The position numbers and the translations under genes were made by a program. The notes under the pieces were generated by a model. That model had not been told where the DNA came from. It saw nothing but the letters and a program-made list of their open reading frames with translations, and ran no database searches. From contig JAEWZT010000004.1 in the NCBI GenBank assembly GCA_023458375.1, forward strand, positions 124,001 to 188,000: a stretch of DNA of 64,000 bases, given 5' to 3'. This document shows positions 1 to 8,672 of the stretch, in pieces. Origin of the DNA: Bacillota bacterium. GTDB lineage: Bacteria > Bacillota > Clostridia > Christensenellales > CAG-314. The first letter of the stretch is position 1, and every line of letters starts with the position of its first letter.

Positions 1-1
1 T

Positions 2-1207
2 ACGCACCGCCCCTCAAAGCTGTTTAGCGGCATTCCAAAAAACTATTACTGCTTAATGAGCCATTTTGACAGCGTAACAATGCTGCCCCAAGGCTTTGTT
101 TCCGTCGCCCATACCGCCGACACCCCCTTTGCCGCCATTCAGAACGAAAAGAAAAAGCTCTACGGACTTCAATACCACCCCGAAGTGGATTTAAGCCAAT
201 TCGGCAAAGAAGTGCTGCAAAACTTCCTTTTTAAAATCGCAAAGCTAAAAGGCGACTGGTCGCTTAAAGATTTTGTGCAAACTTCCGTAGAGGAAATAAA
301 AGAAAAAACAAAAGGAAAAAAGGTGCTTTGCGCGCTGTCGGGAGGCGTTGATTCCGCCGTGGCGGCAATGCTTGTGCATAAGGCGATAGGGGAAAACCTT
401 ATTTGCGTTTTTGTTGACCACGGCTTAATGCGTAAGGGCGAAGCGGAAGAGGTCGTTCGCGTTTTTAAAGGGGAGCAGGGTTTTAACCTTATCGCCCTTG
501 ACAAAGAAGAACATTTTTTGAATCACTTAAAGGGAGTTGCCGACCCCGAACAAAAGCGCAAAATTATAGGGCGCGAGTTTATACGCTGTTTTGAGGAAGA
601 GGCGAAAAAAATAGGCGGCGTCAGCTTTTTGGTTCAGGGCACAATTTATCCCGATATTATAGAAAGCGGCACGAAAAGCGGCGAAACAATCAAAACGCAC
701 CACAACGTGGGCGGGCTTCCTTCGGTAATGGACTTTGAGGGTATAATCGAGCCTCTTGCCCATTTGTTTAAAGACGAGGTAAGGCGCGTAGGGCGCACGC
801 TGGGGCTGCCCGAAAGCATTGTAATGCGCCAGCCTTTCCCCGGACCGGGGCTTGCCGTACGCGTTTTAGGTGAAGTTACAAAGGAAAAACTTGAAATTTT
901 AAGGGAAGCCGACTTTATTTTCCGTGACGAAATCGCCAAAGCGGGTTTGGACAAAGACATTTGGCAGTATTTTGCGGTTTTGCCAAATATTTTCACCACG
1001 GGCGTAATGGGGGACAAAAGAACTTATCTAAACACAGTAGCCTTGCGCGCCGTTCAAAGCTCCGACGGCATGACGGCGGACTGGTCAAAAATACCCTACG
1101 AAGTGCTTGAAAAGGTCAGCTCGCGCATAGCCAACAAAGTAAGCGGCGTAAGCAGGGTTGTTTTGGATATAACGGGCAAACCGCCTGCGACGATTGAATG
1201 GGAATAA
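2..1207 (+). CDS. guaA: GMP synthase (glutamine-hydrolysing), 5' truncated by the window edge
   Basis: The enzyme converts XMP to GMP using ATP and glutamine-derived ammonia in the cytoplasm. The frame is open from base 2, so an ATG at 56 is internal and the true start lies outside the window. Seen: the end of the class I glutamine amidotransferase domain with the catalytic His and Glu in YHPEVD; then the ATP pyrophosphatase domain with its P-loop SGGVDS; then the C-terminal dimerisation domain with RQPFPGPGLAVR and the family-typical end KPPATIEWE. Only the front of the amidotransferase domain, including its Cys nucleophile, is missing. A strong terminator follows, so guaA ends its transcription unit and is separate from the purine operon at 12.9-24.7 kb. 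Identification is secure. Confidence 0.97.
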   Translation, partial: THRPSKLFSGIPKNYYCLMSHFDSVTMLPQGFVSVAHTADTPFAAIQNEKKKLYGLQYHPEVDLSQFGKEVLQNFLFKIAKLKGDWSLKDFVQTSVEEIKEKTKGKKVLCALSGGVDSAVAAMLVHKAIGENLICVFVDHGLMRKGEAEEVVRVFKGEQGFNLIALDKEEHFLNHLKGVADPEQKRKIIGREFIRCFEEEAKKIGGVSFLVQGTIYPDIIESGTKSGETIKTHHNVGGLPSVMDFEGIIEPLAHLFKDEVRRVGRTLGLPESIVMRQPFPGPGLAVRVLGEVTKEKLEILREADFIFRDEIAKAGLDKDIWQYFAVLPNIFTTGVMGDKRTYLNTVALRAVQSSDGMTADWSKIPYEVLEKVSSRIANKVSGVSRVVLDITGKPPATIEWE

Positions 1208-1311
1208 AGCAATAAAACCTCGCTTTAACGTTGAATGCGCATTATCCCGTTTAAGCTTAATGTTAAACAAAAGGTTTTAAGCCGTTACAAAAATAATTAT
1301 CTTCGTTTTTT

Positions 1312-1349
1312 AACCCCGTTAGTTGCATTAATGGGGTTTTTGTTTTTTT
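1312..1349 (+). terminator. Rho-independent terminator of guaA
   Basis: An 11-pair stem (two G-U pairs) joins 1312-1322 with 1328-1338 around a 5-base loop, followed by a T-rich run to 1349. It lies about 105 bases after the guaA stop codon. Confidence 0.9.
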
Positions 1350-1716
1350 GGGGTTTAGTTATTAAAGCCTTAAATCTGAAATAAAAACATTACTTTTATA
1401 AACGCAAAATAAACATAGCAAATAGTAACGCATTAGTAACTTAGTTTGCAGCATTTGATTGCAGCCCGCAGTGCAAAAAACCAAGTTTTTGCAAGCAATT
1501 TTAAAATTAACTCGTTAATCGTTATATTATTAAGTCGTGGGAGGCGGGGGCAATTCGCTTTTTTGGCTTTTTTAATCAATGATTAATTTATTTTTAAGCG
1601 CTTTAAAGCTTCATTTCATCTTATAATTATTTAACAAGGTTAAACTTTTAAGCAAATAAGCAGACCTTTGTATAATTTATGTTGATTTTTCATTATTTTT
1701 TTGTTAATATAAACGG
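1350..1716. other. AT-rich intergenic region, no gene seen
   Basis: About 370 bases without a convincing ORF or RNA gene. A small hairpin pairs TGCAAAAA at 1472-1479 with TTTTTGCA at 1486-1493. An AT-rich promoter-like stretch (TTGATT near 1682, then TAATATAA) lies ahead of the next gene but matches poorly. Confidence 0.5.
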
Positions 1717-1734
1717 CAAGAGGAAAATAAGGTT

Positions 1735-3996
1735 TTGAAATATCTTGCATTTGACATTGAAGCGGCTAACGGCTATAAGCATTACAGCATTTGCAGCGTA
1801 GGCATAGTCATAGCCGATGAAAACTTTAATATACTTTTCAGAGAAAATATTTGGATAAATCCCAAAACCAAATACGACCTTGACGGCACGCGCAAAAACA
1901 TCGGCATCAACCTTAATTTAGATGTTGCACTTCTCAATTCTTCCCCCGATTTTGCACACGCATATTCAAAAATAAGGCACTACTTAACAGGCGAATACGT
2001 TATCGTAGGGCACGCCGTCGAATCCGACTGCATTATGCTCAACGCCGCCTGCAAACATTACAAGCTGCCCTGCATTAACTTTGATTTCATTTGTTCGCAG
2101 TTGCTTTACAAGCTGTTTAACGGCGAAAAGGAAGTTAAGGCTTTAAGCAAAATTGCCGATTGTATGGGCGTTACTTTTAATCAGCACAACAGCGAAGAGG
2201 ACGCGTATATTTCAATGCTAACTCTTAAATATATTACTGAAAAAAGCGGGCTGACGGTGGAGCAGCTGCTGGAAAAATACGCCGTCCGCAGGGGGAGCAA
2301 CAAAGACTTTTTGCTTACGCGCACGGTGTCGCTGTTGGAAAACCAGTCAAAACACAAAATCGTAAATAAGAGCCTTCTTGCCATAACAAATTATATAAAC
2401 AACGCGAGCTTTAAAAGGGTGAGCAACATTTATGAGGGCAAAACTTTTTCGCTTGCAAGAAGCATTGAGCTTGCACCTTTGGAAGACAGTAAGCCTATAA
2501 TTGACGCGATATATGCGCTGGGCGGAAAATATCAGCCCAAACTTACAAAATCCAACGTATTTGTTTGTTCAAAAACATTGCGCGCGGTAGATAAAAGCAG
2601 GGATATAAAAGTGAGTGAGATGGAAGAGAACAAAAGAATATTAAGAATGTCGGCGCAAGAGCTTTTTGCGCAGCGCGACGACTGCGTTATGTGGGATGAA
2701 AAAATTAAAGATTTCTTGACGGCGCATAAGCAGCATGAAACAAACATTGACGAAGACAAGGCGTTTGACGACTTAGCGGGAGACATTGAAAAAGGTTTAA
2801 AGGGGCAGGAAAGCAGCCTTGCAATGATTCCTACCTATTTAACCACCGACATAAAGATAATTAAAAACAAGACCAACATTTTAATTGACGCGGGGGGAAC
2901 TAATTTCAGGTGCTGCGCGGGCAGTTTTGACGACAAAGGCAAGCCTGTTTTTTCCTCAATGCGCAAAGATATTATGCCCGGCGTAAAAAGCGAGGTGAGC
3001 AAAGACGAGTTTTATGCGCGGATAGCTTCCTGCGTTCAGCCGCTGCTTAACAAGGGGCAAAACATAGGTTTTTGCTTCTCTTACGAAGTTGACATGAACC
3101 CCAACCTTGACGGCAGGGCATGCAATTTCAGCAAAGAAATCAAAGCTTCGCAGGTGGCGGGCACTCTGGTAGGTCAAAGCACTTTGGACGCCATTAAAAA
3201 ATACGACGAAAAAAAGCGTAAAATTGTCATTTTAAACGATACGGTGGCGGCGCTTTTGGGCGGTATCGGCATTACCGACAGTGAAAACTATTCGCGTTAT
3301 ATAGGTTATATTTACGGCACAGGCACAAACGTAAGCTATATTGAGGACAACGCCAACATTAAAAAGCTTAAAGGCCTTAAAGAAGGCAAAATGATAATCA
3401 ATACCGAAACGGGCAACTTTGACAAGTTTACGCGCGGCGACTTTGACGACGCGGTAGACGGCGCTTCAATGCGGAAAGGCGAACAGCTTGCGGAAAAAAT
3501 GTCCTCTGGCAGATATATTTCGCTTTTGTTTAAAGAAGCGCTTCGCGCGGCTCTTGCGGAAGGTATGTTTATGCCCATAGCGCCCATAGAAGAAAAGTTT
3601 TTTTCAGCCCTGCCGCAATCTCCCCAATATGTTGACACGGCGCTTTTAAGCAAGTTTTTAAGCGGCGACAGTTTAGCTTTTTCAAAGTTTTCGGCATATT
3701 TTTCCCCCAAAGACTTGATTGGAATACGGGCGCTTGCTATTCAGCTTATTGACCGCGCCGCAAAGGTGGGCGCGCTCATGGTTGGCGCTTTTGCCCTTAA
3801 AGGAAAGCAAAGCGGTGACGACAAGCCTGTGGGCGTAGTTGCGGAGGGCACAACCTTTTTTAAGCTTTACGGTTTCAGGGAACGCTTTGAAAAGCATTTA
3901 ACGCAAATGCTGGACAAAAGAGGGGTAAAATACACTTTAATTAGCGGGCAGGAACTCAACATGGTAGGCACGCTTGTAGCTTCAATGGTGCTGTAA
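1735..3996 (+). CDS. DEDDh exonuclease - BRCT-like - hexokinase fusion protein
   Basis: A single 753-residue frame with TTG start and SD AAGAGGA at about 1717. Residues 1-170 are a DnaQ-like 3'-5' exonuclease: ExoI FDIEAA (D7, E9), ExoII VGHAVESD (D98), ExoIII HNSEED (H151, D156). Residues about 233-312 resemble a BRCT domain (ALGGKYQPKLTKSNVFVCSK), as in Firmicute exonuclease-BRCT proteins. Residues about 340-753 are a eukaryote-type hexokinase: GLKG..SSLAMIPTY, phosphate-binding DAGGTNFR (385-392), catalytic Asp in LNDTVAA (D502), GYIYGTGTN (524-532) and SSGRYIS. All catalytic motifs of both enzymes are intact. No stop, frameshift or internal ribosome binding site was noticed at the junction. 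It stands alone between terminators. I infer a bifunctional or nucleic-acid-tethered sugar kinase; the biological link between the activities is unknown. Confidence 0.85.
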   Translation: MKYLAFDIEAANGYKHYSICSVGIVIADENFNILFRENIWINPKTKYDLDGTRKNIGINLNLDVALLNSSPDFAHAYSKIRHYLTGEYVIVGHAVESDCIMLNAACKHYKLPCINFDFICSQLLYKLFNGEKEVKALSKIADCMGVTFNQHNSEEDAYISMLTLKYITEKSGLTVEQLLEKYAVRRGSNKDFLLTRTVSLLENQSKHKIVNKSLLAITNYINNASFKRVSNIYEGKTFSLARSIELAPLEDSKPIIDAIYALGGKYQPKLTKSNVFVCSKTLRAVDKSRDIKVSEMEENKRILRMSAQELFAQRDDCVMWDEKIKDFLTAHKQHETNIDEDKAFDDLAGDIEKGLKGQESSLAMIPTYLTTDIKIIKNKTNILIDAGGTNFRCCAGSFDDKGKPVFSSMRKDIMPGVKSEVSKDEFYARIASCVQPLLNKGQNIGFCFSYEVDMNPNLDGRACNFSKEIKASQVAGTLVGQSTLDAIKKYDEKKRKIVILNDTVAALLGGIGITDSENYSRYIGYIYGTGTNVSYIEDNANIKKLKGLKEGKMIINTETGNFDKFTRGDFDDAVDGASMRKGEQLAEKMSSGRYISLLFKEALRAALAEGMFMPIAPIEEKFFSALPQSPQYVDTALLSKFLSGDSLAFSKFSAYFSPKDLIGIRALAIQLIDRAAKVGALMVGAFALKGKQSGDDKPVGVVAEGTTFFKLYGFRERFEKHLTQMLDKRGVKYTLISGQELNMVGTLVASMVL

Positions 3997-4120
3997 AGGT
4001 ATTTTTCAAAACGATAAAATTGTAATAAAAATAGCACATTTCAAAGGCTAATACAAACCGCAATATTTGATTCTTTGCTAAGAAAGCGTAAGTTTTATTT
4101 GAAAAAATATGAATAAAACA

Positions 4121-4148
4121 ATGCCGCCCGTTAGGGCGGTATTTTTGT
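4121..4148 (+). terminator. Terminator of the fusion gene
   Basis: A 9-pair GC-rich stem (4121-4129 with 4134-4142) with a 4-base loop, followed by T residues. It lies about 125 bases downstream of the fusion gene's stop codon. Confidence 0.88.
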
Positions 4149-4345
4149 TTATTAAAAAACTTACTTGCCGCTGTTTTCTATTTAATCAACAGTTGATTTT
4201 CTATTTAATCAGCCGCTGTTTTTCTTCTAAATAAGATAAATAAACCCGCGCGGCGGCTCGTCGCATCTATCCGCATCCTCACACAAAGGAAATATATGAA
4301 TAAAAGTCCGTGAGGTGCAGAAACGCTTCCAGCCGCGTGTACTTA

Positions 4346-4558
4346 CGCGTTGCGTAGCAACGCGGCAAAAGGAGGGGGAAAATTTAGGGGGAACACTTGG
4401 GTTCCAGCTAAAAAAAGATTTTGCCGTTATTAATTGAGGTTTCCGTGCGAACAACCTTGCATAAGAAATAAACAGCAAAAATCCCAAAAAAGCGTTTTTA
4501 GAGCTAAGGAAGCGTTACCGCAAAGGAGGGGGAAAATTAAGGGAGAACCATTGGTTCC
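4346..4558. repeat. Hairpin and imperfect direct repeat pair in a gene-free region
   Basis: The gap 4149-4563 has no supported gene. It contains a perfect 8-bp palindromic stem with 3-base loop (4346-4364). Two copies of a ~38-base G-rich unit follow, at 4368-4405 and 4522-4558, sharing AAAGGAGGGGGAAAATT and a GAAC...GGTTCC end. Each unit ends in a small inverted repeat. This could be a dispersed intergenic repeat family or a decayed small mobile element. Confidence 0.5.
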
Positions 4559-4563
4559 CCCTT

Positions 4564-4583
4564 AAAAAGGCGTAAGCCTTTTT
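4564..4583 (-). terminator. Terminator of the M29 aminopeptidase, bidirectional
   Basis: A perfect 8-bp stem (4564-4571 with 4576-4583) with loop GTAA and A/T runs on both sides. It overlaps the stop codon of the minus-strand aminopeptidase gene. Confidence 0.8.
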
Positions 4584-5808
4584 ATATTACCCATTCCCCG
4601 TCAACGAATAGCTGCACTTTTTTGCCATCCTTAGTAACGCCCACTACGTCCATATCGGCGGTTCCTATCATAAAGTCGCAGTGTTCCAAGCTGTCGTTTA
4701 CGCCTACGGCTTCGAGCTGTTCTTTTGTCATTGAGCCGCCGTTTTTAACGTTTGTGGGGTAGCCTTTGCCAAGCGCCAAGTGGCAGCTTGCGTTTTCGTC
4801 AAACAAAGTATTGAAAAACATAATTCCGCTTTGCGCGATGGGGCTGTTTTTGCCTATTAAAGCTACTTCGCCTAAATAGTGGCTTCCCTCGTCGGTGTTG
4901 ATTATGTTGGAAAGCGCGTCGTAACCTTTCTTAGCGGAAAACTTCGTAACTCTGCCCTTTTCAAAGTGAATGGTAAAGTCGTCAATGACGTTGCCCTGTT
5001 CAACCAAGGGAAGCGCGTTATGCACTACGCCGTCAACTCGCAGTCTGTGGGGGGCGGTAAAGATTTCTTCTGTGGGCATATTGGCTGTAAATGTTACGCC
5101 GTCTTCGGCTTTTTCTTCCGCGGCACACCAGATATGACCTTCCGCAAGCCCTACTTTAAGATCCGTTCCGTTTTTGCTCTTCAAGTGGACGTAGGAAAAG
5201 TTTTGTTTGTTCATAAAGTCGGCTCTTCTTGTTAAAGTCGCTATATGTTTTTGCCAGGCGGCAACGGGATCTTTTTCGTTTAAGCGCATAGTCATGGCGA
5301 TAGCGTCCCAAAGCTTATCAACTGCTTTTTCCTCATTTGGGAATACTTGCTTTGCCCAAGCTTCGGTAGGAACGGAAATTACCAGCCAGCGGTTTGCGTT
5401 TCTCATCATTGCCTCACGGTAATATTTTAAAGCCTTGCCCTTTGCCTGAGCCGCTCGTTGCAGCTTGACGGGGTCAACGCCCGCAAAGATATTGGGGTCG
5501 CCGGCGGCTATTGAAATGTTTGCAAAGCCGTTGTCTACAAGATAAACGCTGCGGTCAACAACCCATTGAGCCACCTTTTCAAGCTCTTCTACCGACATGT
5601 GGTCGTAGTTTATGCGGCTGAGTTTTTCGTCTGCGTAGTTTACCAAAACTTCGCTCGCGCCCGCGCGGTATGCCGCTTCCGCCAAAACTCTTACTATGTG
5701 CGCGCATTCAATTTGGGCGTTAATATTGAGTTTTTGCCCCTTTTGAAGGTTAACGCCCACTTTGATGGCTAAATCGGCGTAATGTTGAAGTTGCAAATTG
5801 TTTAACAT
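4582..5808 (-). CDS. Aminopeptidase, M29 (AmpS/PepS/thermophilic aminopeptidase) family
   Basis: A cytosolic metallo-aminopeptidase of 408 residues, the normal length for peptidase family M29. It removes N-terminal residues from peptides. Characteristic segments seen: AEGHIWCAAEEKAEDGV and MPTEEIFTAPHR in the middle, and HYLGEVALIGKNSPIA, FNTLFDENASCHLALGKGYP and HCDFMIGTADMDV in the C-terminal half, which carry the family's conserved Glu, His and Asp metal ligands. No signal peptide. The ATG at 5808 is preceded by an AAGGAGA ribosome binding site. It is a single-gene unit with its own promoter (5844-5872) and a terminator overlapping its stop. It is divergent from the membrane-anchored protein gene. 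Specificity within the family cannot be read from sequence. Confidence 0.92.
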   Translation of the reverse strand: MLNNLQLQHYADLAIKVGVNLQKGQKLNINAQIECAHIVRVLAEAAYRAGASEVLVNYADEKLSRINYDHMSVEELEKVAQWVVDRSVYLVDNGFANISIAAGDPNIFAGVDPVKLQRAAQAKGKALKYYREAMMRNANRWLVISVPTEAWAKQVFPNEEKAVDKLWDAIAMTMRLNEKDPVAAWQKHIATLTRRADFMNKQNFSYVHLKSKNGTDLKVGLAEGHIWCAAEEKAEDGVTFTANMPTEEIFTAPHRLRVDGVVHNALPLVEQGNVIDDFTIHFEKGRVTKFSAKKGYDALSNIINTDEGSHYLGEVALIGKNSPIAQSGIMFFNTLFDENASCHLALGKGYPTNVKNGGSMTKEQLEAVGVNDSLEHCDFMIGTADMDVVGVTKDGKKVQLFVDGEWVI

Positions 5809-5843
5809 AATATATCTCCTTAATTTATTATTTTCTTAATTTT

Positions 5844-5872
5844 ATTTTAACTTTTGTATGTGAATTAGTCAA
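5844..5872 (-). promoter_or_regulatory. Sigma-A promoter for the aminopeptidase gene
   Basis: On the minus strand TTGACT (5867-5872) and TAAAAT (5844-5849) are separated by exactly 17 bases, about 36 bases before the start codon. Confidence 0.7.
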
Positions 5873-5876
5873 TATT

Positions 5877-5905
5877 TTGCGTAAAAAGAAAATATTTTTT
5901 ATAAT
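5877..5905 (+). promoter_or_regulatory. Sigma-A promoter for the membrane-anchored protein gene
   Basis: TTGCGT (5877-5882), a 17-base spacer and a perfect TATAAT (5900-5905), pointing towards the gene at 5969. It lies back to back with the aminopeptidase promoter. Confidence 0.7.
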
Positions 5906-5968
5906 ATCCCTTGCAATATGAGCGCTGATTGTAATATAATTAAAATAACCTATAAGGGGGGTTTGAAT

Positions 5969-6793
5969 ATGGCAAGAAGAAAAGGGGGCTGCCTCTTTAC
6001 ATTTTTAGGGATAGTAATAATTTTGGCAATTGTTGTTGCGGTGCTTGTAAACATGACGCCCAACACTTTGGGGTTTGGGAACGCAGAATTGCCCTACGTC
6101 AACTCGTCCCTTCAAGAAATGGGCTTAGGAGACGTAAAATTGAAAGATGTTTTTAAGGCTTTAAGTTCGCTTTCCAAAAACCCGCAGGAAGTAGACGAGG
6201 ACAAACAGATTAACGAAAACACAGAGCAGGCGGACGTAATTTACGAAGACGAGGTGGACTATTCCAAAATCTTTGACGAACCGCTAAAACCTAAATCGCC
6301 CGACCCCTTTGACCTTACGGACAAAGAAATCGGGGCGATACTAAACAGCGCTATAAATACCCTTGCGGCAGATTTAAACTTAGGCGCTGGGGACTTGGAA
6401 TTTAAGCAGTTTACATTGACCAAAGACGAAAGCGGCTGCAAGGCGTTCCTTGTTTTGTTTGTTAAAAGGGACAAACTTTTAGATTTGGCGGGGCTTGACG
6501 ACAGTTCTAAAAACATGATTAAGCAATGGGTTATCAAAAGCGAAAAGATAAAGGTTTCGCTCAATGTATCCTTAAAGGATAACGGCGCTACGGTGGTGGA
6601 AGTCAACGGCACGCCGACGCTTATACTTAACGACGACCCCAACTTAGCCAATATTTTAAACGGTTTCTTGACGGGTTCTTTTTCGCTTACAAACTTAGCT
6701 AATCAAGCCTCGCAATACGTTTGCAAAGGCCTAAATAATCTGGGCGGCAATATTGCCCTCGGCAACGGCAAAGTCACCGTTACGCCCAAGTAA
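5969..6793 (+). CDS. Signal-anchored extracytoplasmic protein of unknown function
   Basis: I do not recognise the family. The 274-residue protein starts at the ATG at 5969, preceded by AAGGGGGG; an upstream in-frame ATG at 5918 has no ribosome binding site and sits close to the predicted start of transcription. After MARRKGG comes one long hydrophobic segment (roughly residues 8-29). The rest is hydrophilic and outside the membrane, with an acidic linker (about 75-110). A C-terminal ~160-residue domain is rich in beta-strand-like alternation (KIKVSLNVSLKDNGATVVEV) and ends in NGKVTVTPK. There is no lipobox and no sorting signal. It is a monocistronic gene with its own promoter and a very strong terminator. 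Confidence 0.75.
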   Translation: MARRKGGCLFTFLGIVIILAIVVAVLVNMTPNTLGFGNAELPYVNSSLQEMGLGDVKLKDVFKALSSLSKNPQEVDEDKQINENTEQADVIYEDEVDYSKIFDEPLKPKSPDPFDLTDKEIGAILNSAINTLAADLNLGAGDLEFKQFTLTKDESGCKAFLVLFVKRDKLLDLAGLDDSSKNMIKQWVIKSEKIKVSLNVSLKDNGATVVEVNGTPTLILNDDPNLANILNGFLTGSFSLTNLANQASQYVCKGLNNLGGNIALGNGKVTVTPK

Positions 6794-6980
6794 ACGCTCA
6801 AAACATAATGCAGGCGGCAGTTAATACAATATGCTTAACCGACGATATGAACTAGTTACGAAAAATTAGAGTGATTGTTTTGCACTTTTATCCAAAACGG
6901 AACGGCAACGGTCAACTTAACGCGCCTGTTAGCGGCTGCCAAATCAAACCGCCAAAAAAGCAGATTCTAATACGAAAAAA

Positions 6981-7017
6981 ATACCCCCCCCCGATATGTC
7001 GGTGGGGGGTATTTTTG
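6981..7017. terminator. Bidirectional terminator between convergent genes
   Basis: A long stem built from the C-run at 6984-6992 with the G-run at 7004-7009, plus an inner CCGA/TCGG helix and a 4-base loop. A-runs and T-runs flank it. It serves the gene ending at 6793 and glyS ending at 7066. Confidence 0.85.
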
Positions 7018-7065
7018 TTGTCTTTATTATGACATTTTCTTTTTGAGATATAGGGATTTTAAAGG

Positions 7066-8451
7066 CTAATAGTTAATAATTTTTAAAATATGCTCTTTTA
7101 ACCCGCTTATGGGTATCCTTATCTGCTCCATGCTGTCTCTGTCGCGAACGGTAACCTGCTCATCTACTAAGGTGTCAAAGTCAACTGTAACGCAAAGGGG
7201 AGTGCCTATTTCGTCCTGGCGGCGGTAGCGCTTGCCTATGCTTCCCGCGTCGTCAAAGTCAGATGAAAAGTCCTTGCTCAAATCGTTGTAAACCGCTTCC
7301 GCCTTTTCGTTAAGTTTTTTAGACAAGGGCAGCACGCAAACCTTAATCGGCGCAAGCGCGGGGTGCAGATGCAGCACTACGCGGCTGTCGCCCTCTGCCA
7401 GTTCCTGTTCTTCGTAAGCGTTGCATAAAAACGTCAGCACCGCTCTTTCAACGCCCAAAGAAGGCTCAATGCAGTAAGGGAGATATTTTTCCTGCGTGTA
7501 TGGGTCAAGATATTCCATTGATTCGCCGCTTGCTTTTTGGTGGCATGCCAAGTCATAGTCCGTTCTGTCTGCAATGCCCCAAAGCTCGCCCCATCCGAAG
7601 GGGAACTTAAACTCAAAGTCGCTTGTCGCCTTGCTGTAATGAGAAAGCTCTTCCTTTTGATGGTCGCGGACGCGCAGGTTTTCTTCTTTAACGCCAAGCC
7701 CCAACAGCCAATTTTTGCAATATTCCTTCCAATAGGCAAACCATTCTAAGTCGGTGCCCGGTTTGCAGAAAAATTCAAGCTCCATTTGCTCAAACTCGCG
7801 CACCCTGAATATAAAGTTTCCCGGCGTAATTTCGTTTCTGAAAGATTTGCCTATCTGCGCGATGCCGAAAGGCATCTTTTTGCGCGACGAACGTAAAACA
7901 TTTTTGAAATTTACGAATATGCCCTGAGCTGTTTCGGGGCGCAGGTAAATGGCGTTTGCGCTTTCTTCGTTAACCCCCTGAAAGGTCTTAAACATCATAT
8001 TGAACTGCCGAATATTTGTAAAATCTCTTTTTCCGCAATTAGGGCAAACAATGCCCTCTTCCTTTATTATATCTTCCATTTCCTTAAAGCTTTTGCTTGC
8101 GGGGTTAATGTCCTTTCCCTTTTTAGCGGCGTATTCTTCAATAAGCTGGTCGGCGCGGTGCCTTGTCTTGCAAGACTTGCAGTCCATTAGTGGGTCGTTG
8201 AAGTTTGTTAAATGCCCGCTCGCCTGCCATACCGCAGGGTTCATTAAGATAGCGCAGTCAAGCCCAACGTTAAGAGGGGACTCCTGCACAAACTTTTTCC
8301 ACCACGCTTTTTTAACGTTGTTTTTAAGCTCTGCGCCCAAAGGACCGTAATCCCAAGTATTGGCAAGCCCGCCGTATATTTCGCTTCCCGCGAAGATAAA
8401 ACCTCTGCCCTTGCAAAGATTGACCAATTTGTCCATAGTAAGTTGTGTCAT
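7066..8451 (-). CDS. glyS: Glycyl-tRNA synthetase, dimeric class II type
   Basis: It charges tRNA-Gly with glycine. The 461-residue single-chain enzyme is the alpha2 type (GlyQS-like), not the bacterial alpha2beta2 type. Seen: N-terminal FIFAGSEIYGGLANTWDYGPLG; a zinc-ribbon-like insertion (CKSCKTRH and CPNCGKRDF); motif 2 FRNEITPGNFIFRVREFEQME; motif 3 region EPSLGVERAVL; and the C-terminal anticodon-binding domain ending with IPISGLKEHI. The ATG at 8451 has a CAGGAGC ribosome binding site. The untranslated leader predicted from the promoter at 8534-8562 is only ~75 bases, too short for a T-box. This differs from the Firmicute species whose glyS is T-box controlled. Confidence 0.97.
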   Translation of the reverse strand: MTQLTMDKLVNLCKGRGFIFAGSEIYGGLANTWDYGPLGAELKNNVKKAWWKKFVQESPLNVGLDCAILMNPAVWQASGHLTNFNDPLMDCKSCKTRHRADQLIEEYAAKKGKDINPASKSFKEMEDIIKEEGIVCPNCGKRDFTNIRQFNMMFKTFQGVNEESANAIYLRPETAQGIFVNFKNVLRSSRKKMPFGIAQIGKSFRNEITPGNFIFRVREFEQMELEFFCKPGTDLEWFAYWKEYCKNWLLGLGVKEENLRVRDHQKEELSHYSKATSDFEFKFPFGWGELWGIADRTDYDLACHQKASGESMEYLDPYTQEKYLPYCIEPSLGVERAVLTFLCNAYEEQELAEGDSRVVLHLHPALAPIKVCVLPLSKKLNEKAEAVYNDLSKDFSSDFDDAGSIGKRYRRQDEIGTPLCVTVDFDTLVDEQVTVRDRDSMEQIRIPISGLKEHILKIINY

Positions 8452-8533
8452 AAAAATATGCTCCTGTTTTAGTCGCTATCAAAGTTGCCTGTAAATGTCC
8501 GTAAATCCCACATATAAGAGCAACTGCCTTATA

Positions 8534-8562
8534 ATTTTAGTTTAGCGCCCCCTTTTTGTCAA
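8534..8562 (-). promoter_or_regulatory. Sigma-A promoter of glyS
   Basis: On the minus strand a perfect TTGACA (8557-8562), a 17-base spacer and TAAAAT (8534-8539). Confidence 0.75.
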
Positions 8563-8590
8563 CAAAATGACGCTTCAAATAACTTGCCTA

Positions 8591-8619
8591 TTGACTTTGA
8601 TGCTATGCGCTGTTAAAAT
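8591..8619 (+). promoter_or_regulatory. Sigma-A promoter of the MFS transporter gene
   Basis: TTGACT (8591-8596), a 17-base spacer and TAAAAT (8614-8619), about 54 bases before the start codon. Confidence 0.72.
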
Positions 8620-8672
8620 TGTACTGTTAACCAAATTCGGGCTATACATTTTGGACAAATAAGGAGATATTT

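Noticed and set aside
4227..4487. 86-codon minus-strand ORF
   Set aside because: Lies over the palindrome and repeat unit; low-complexity, no ribosome binding site, no domain.
8452..8527. T-box leader before glyS
   Set aside because: The predicted leader is ~75 bases and lacks a T-box sequence and a long stem I.
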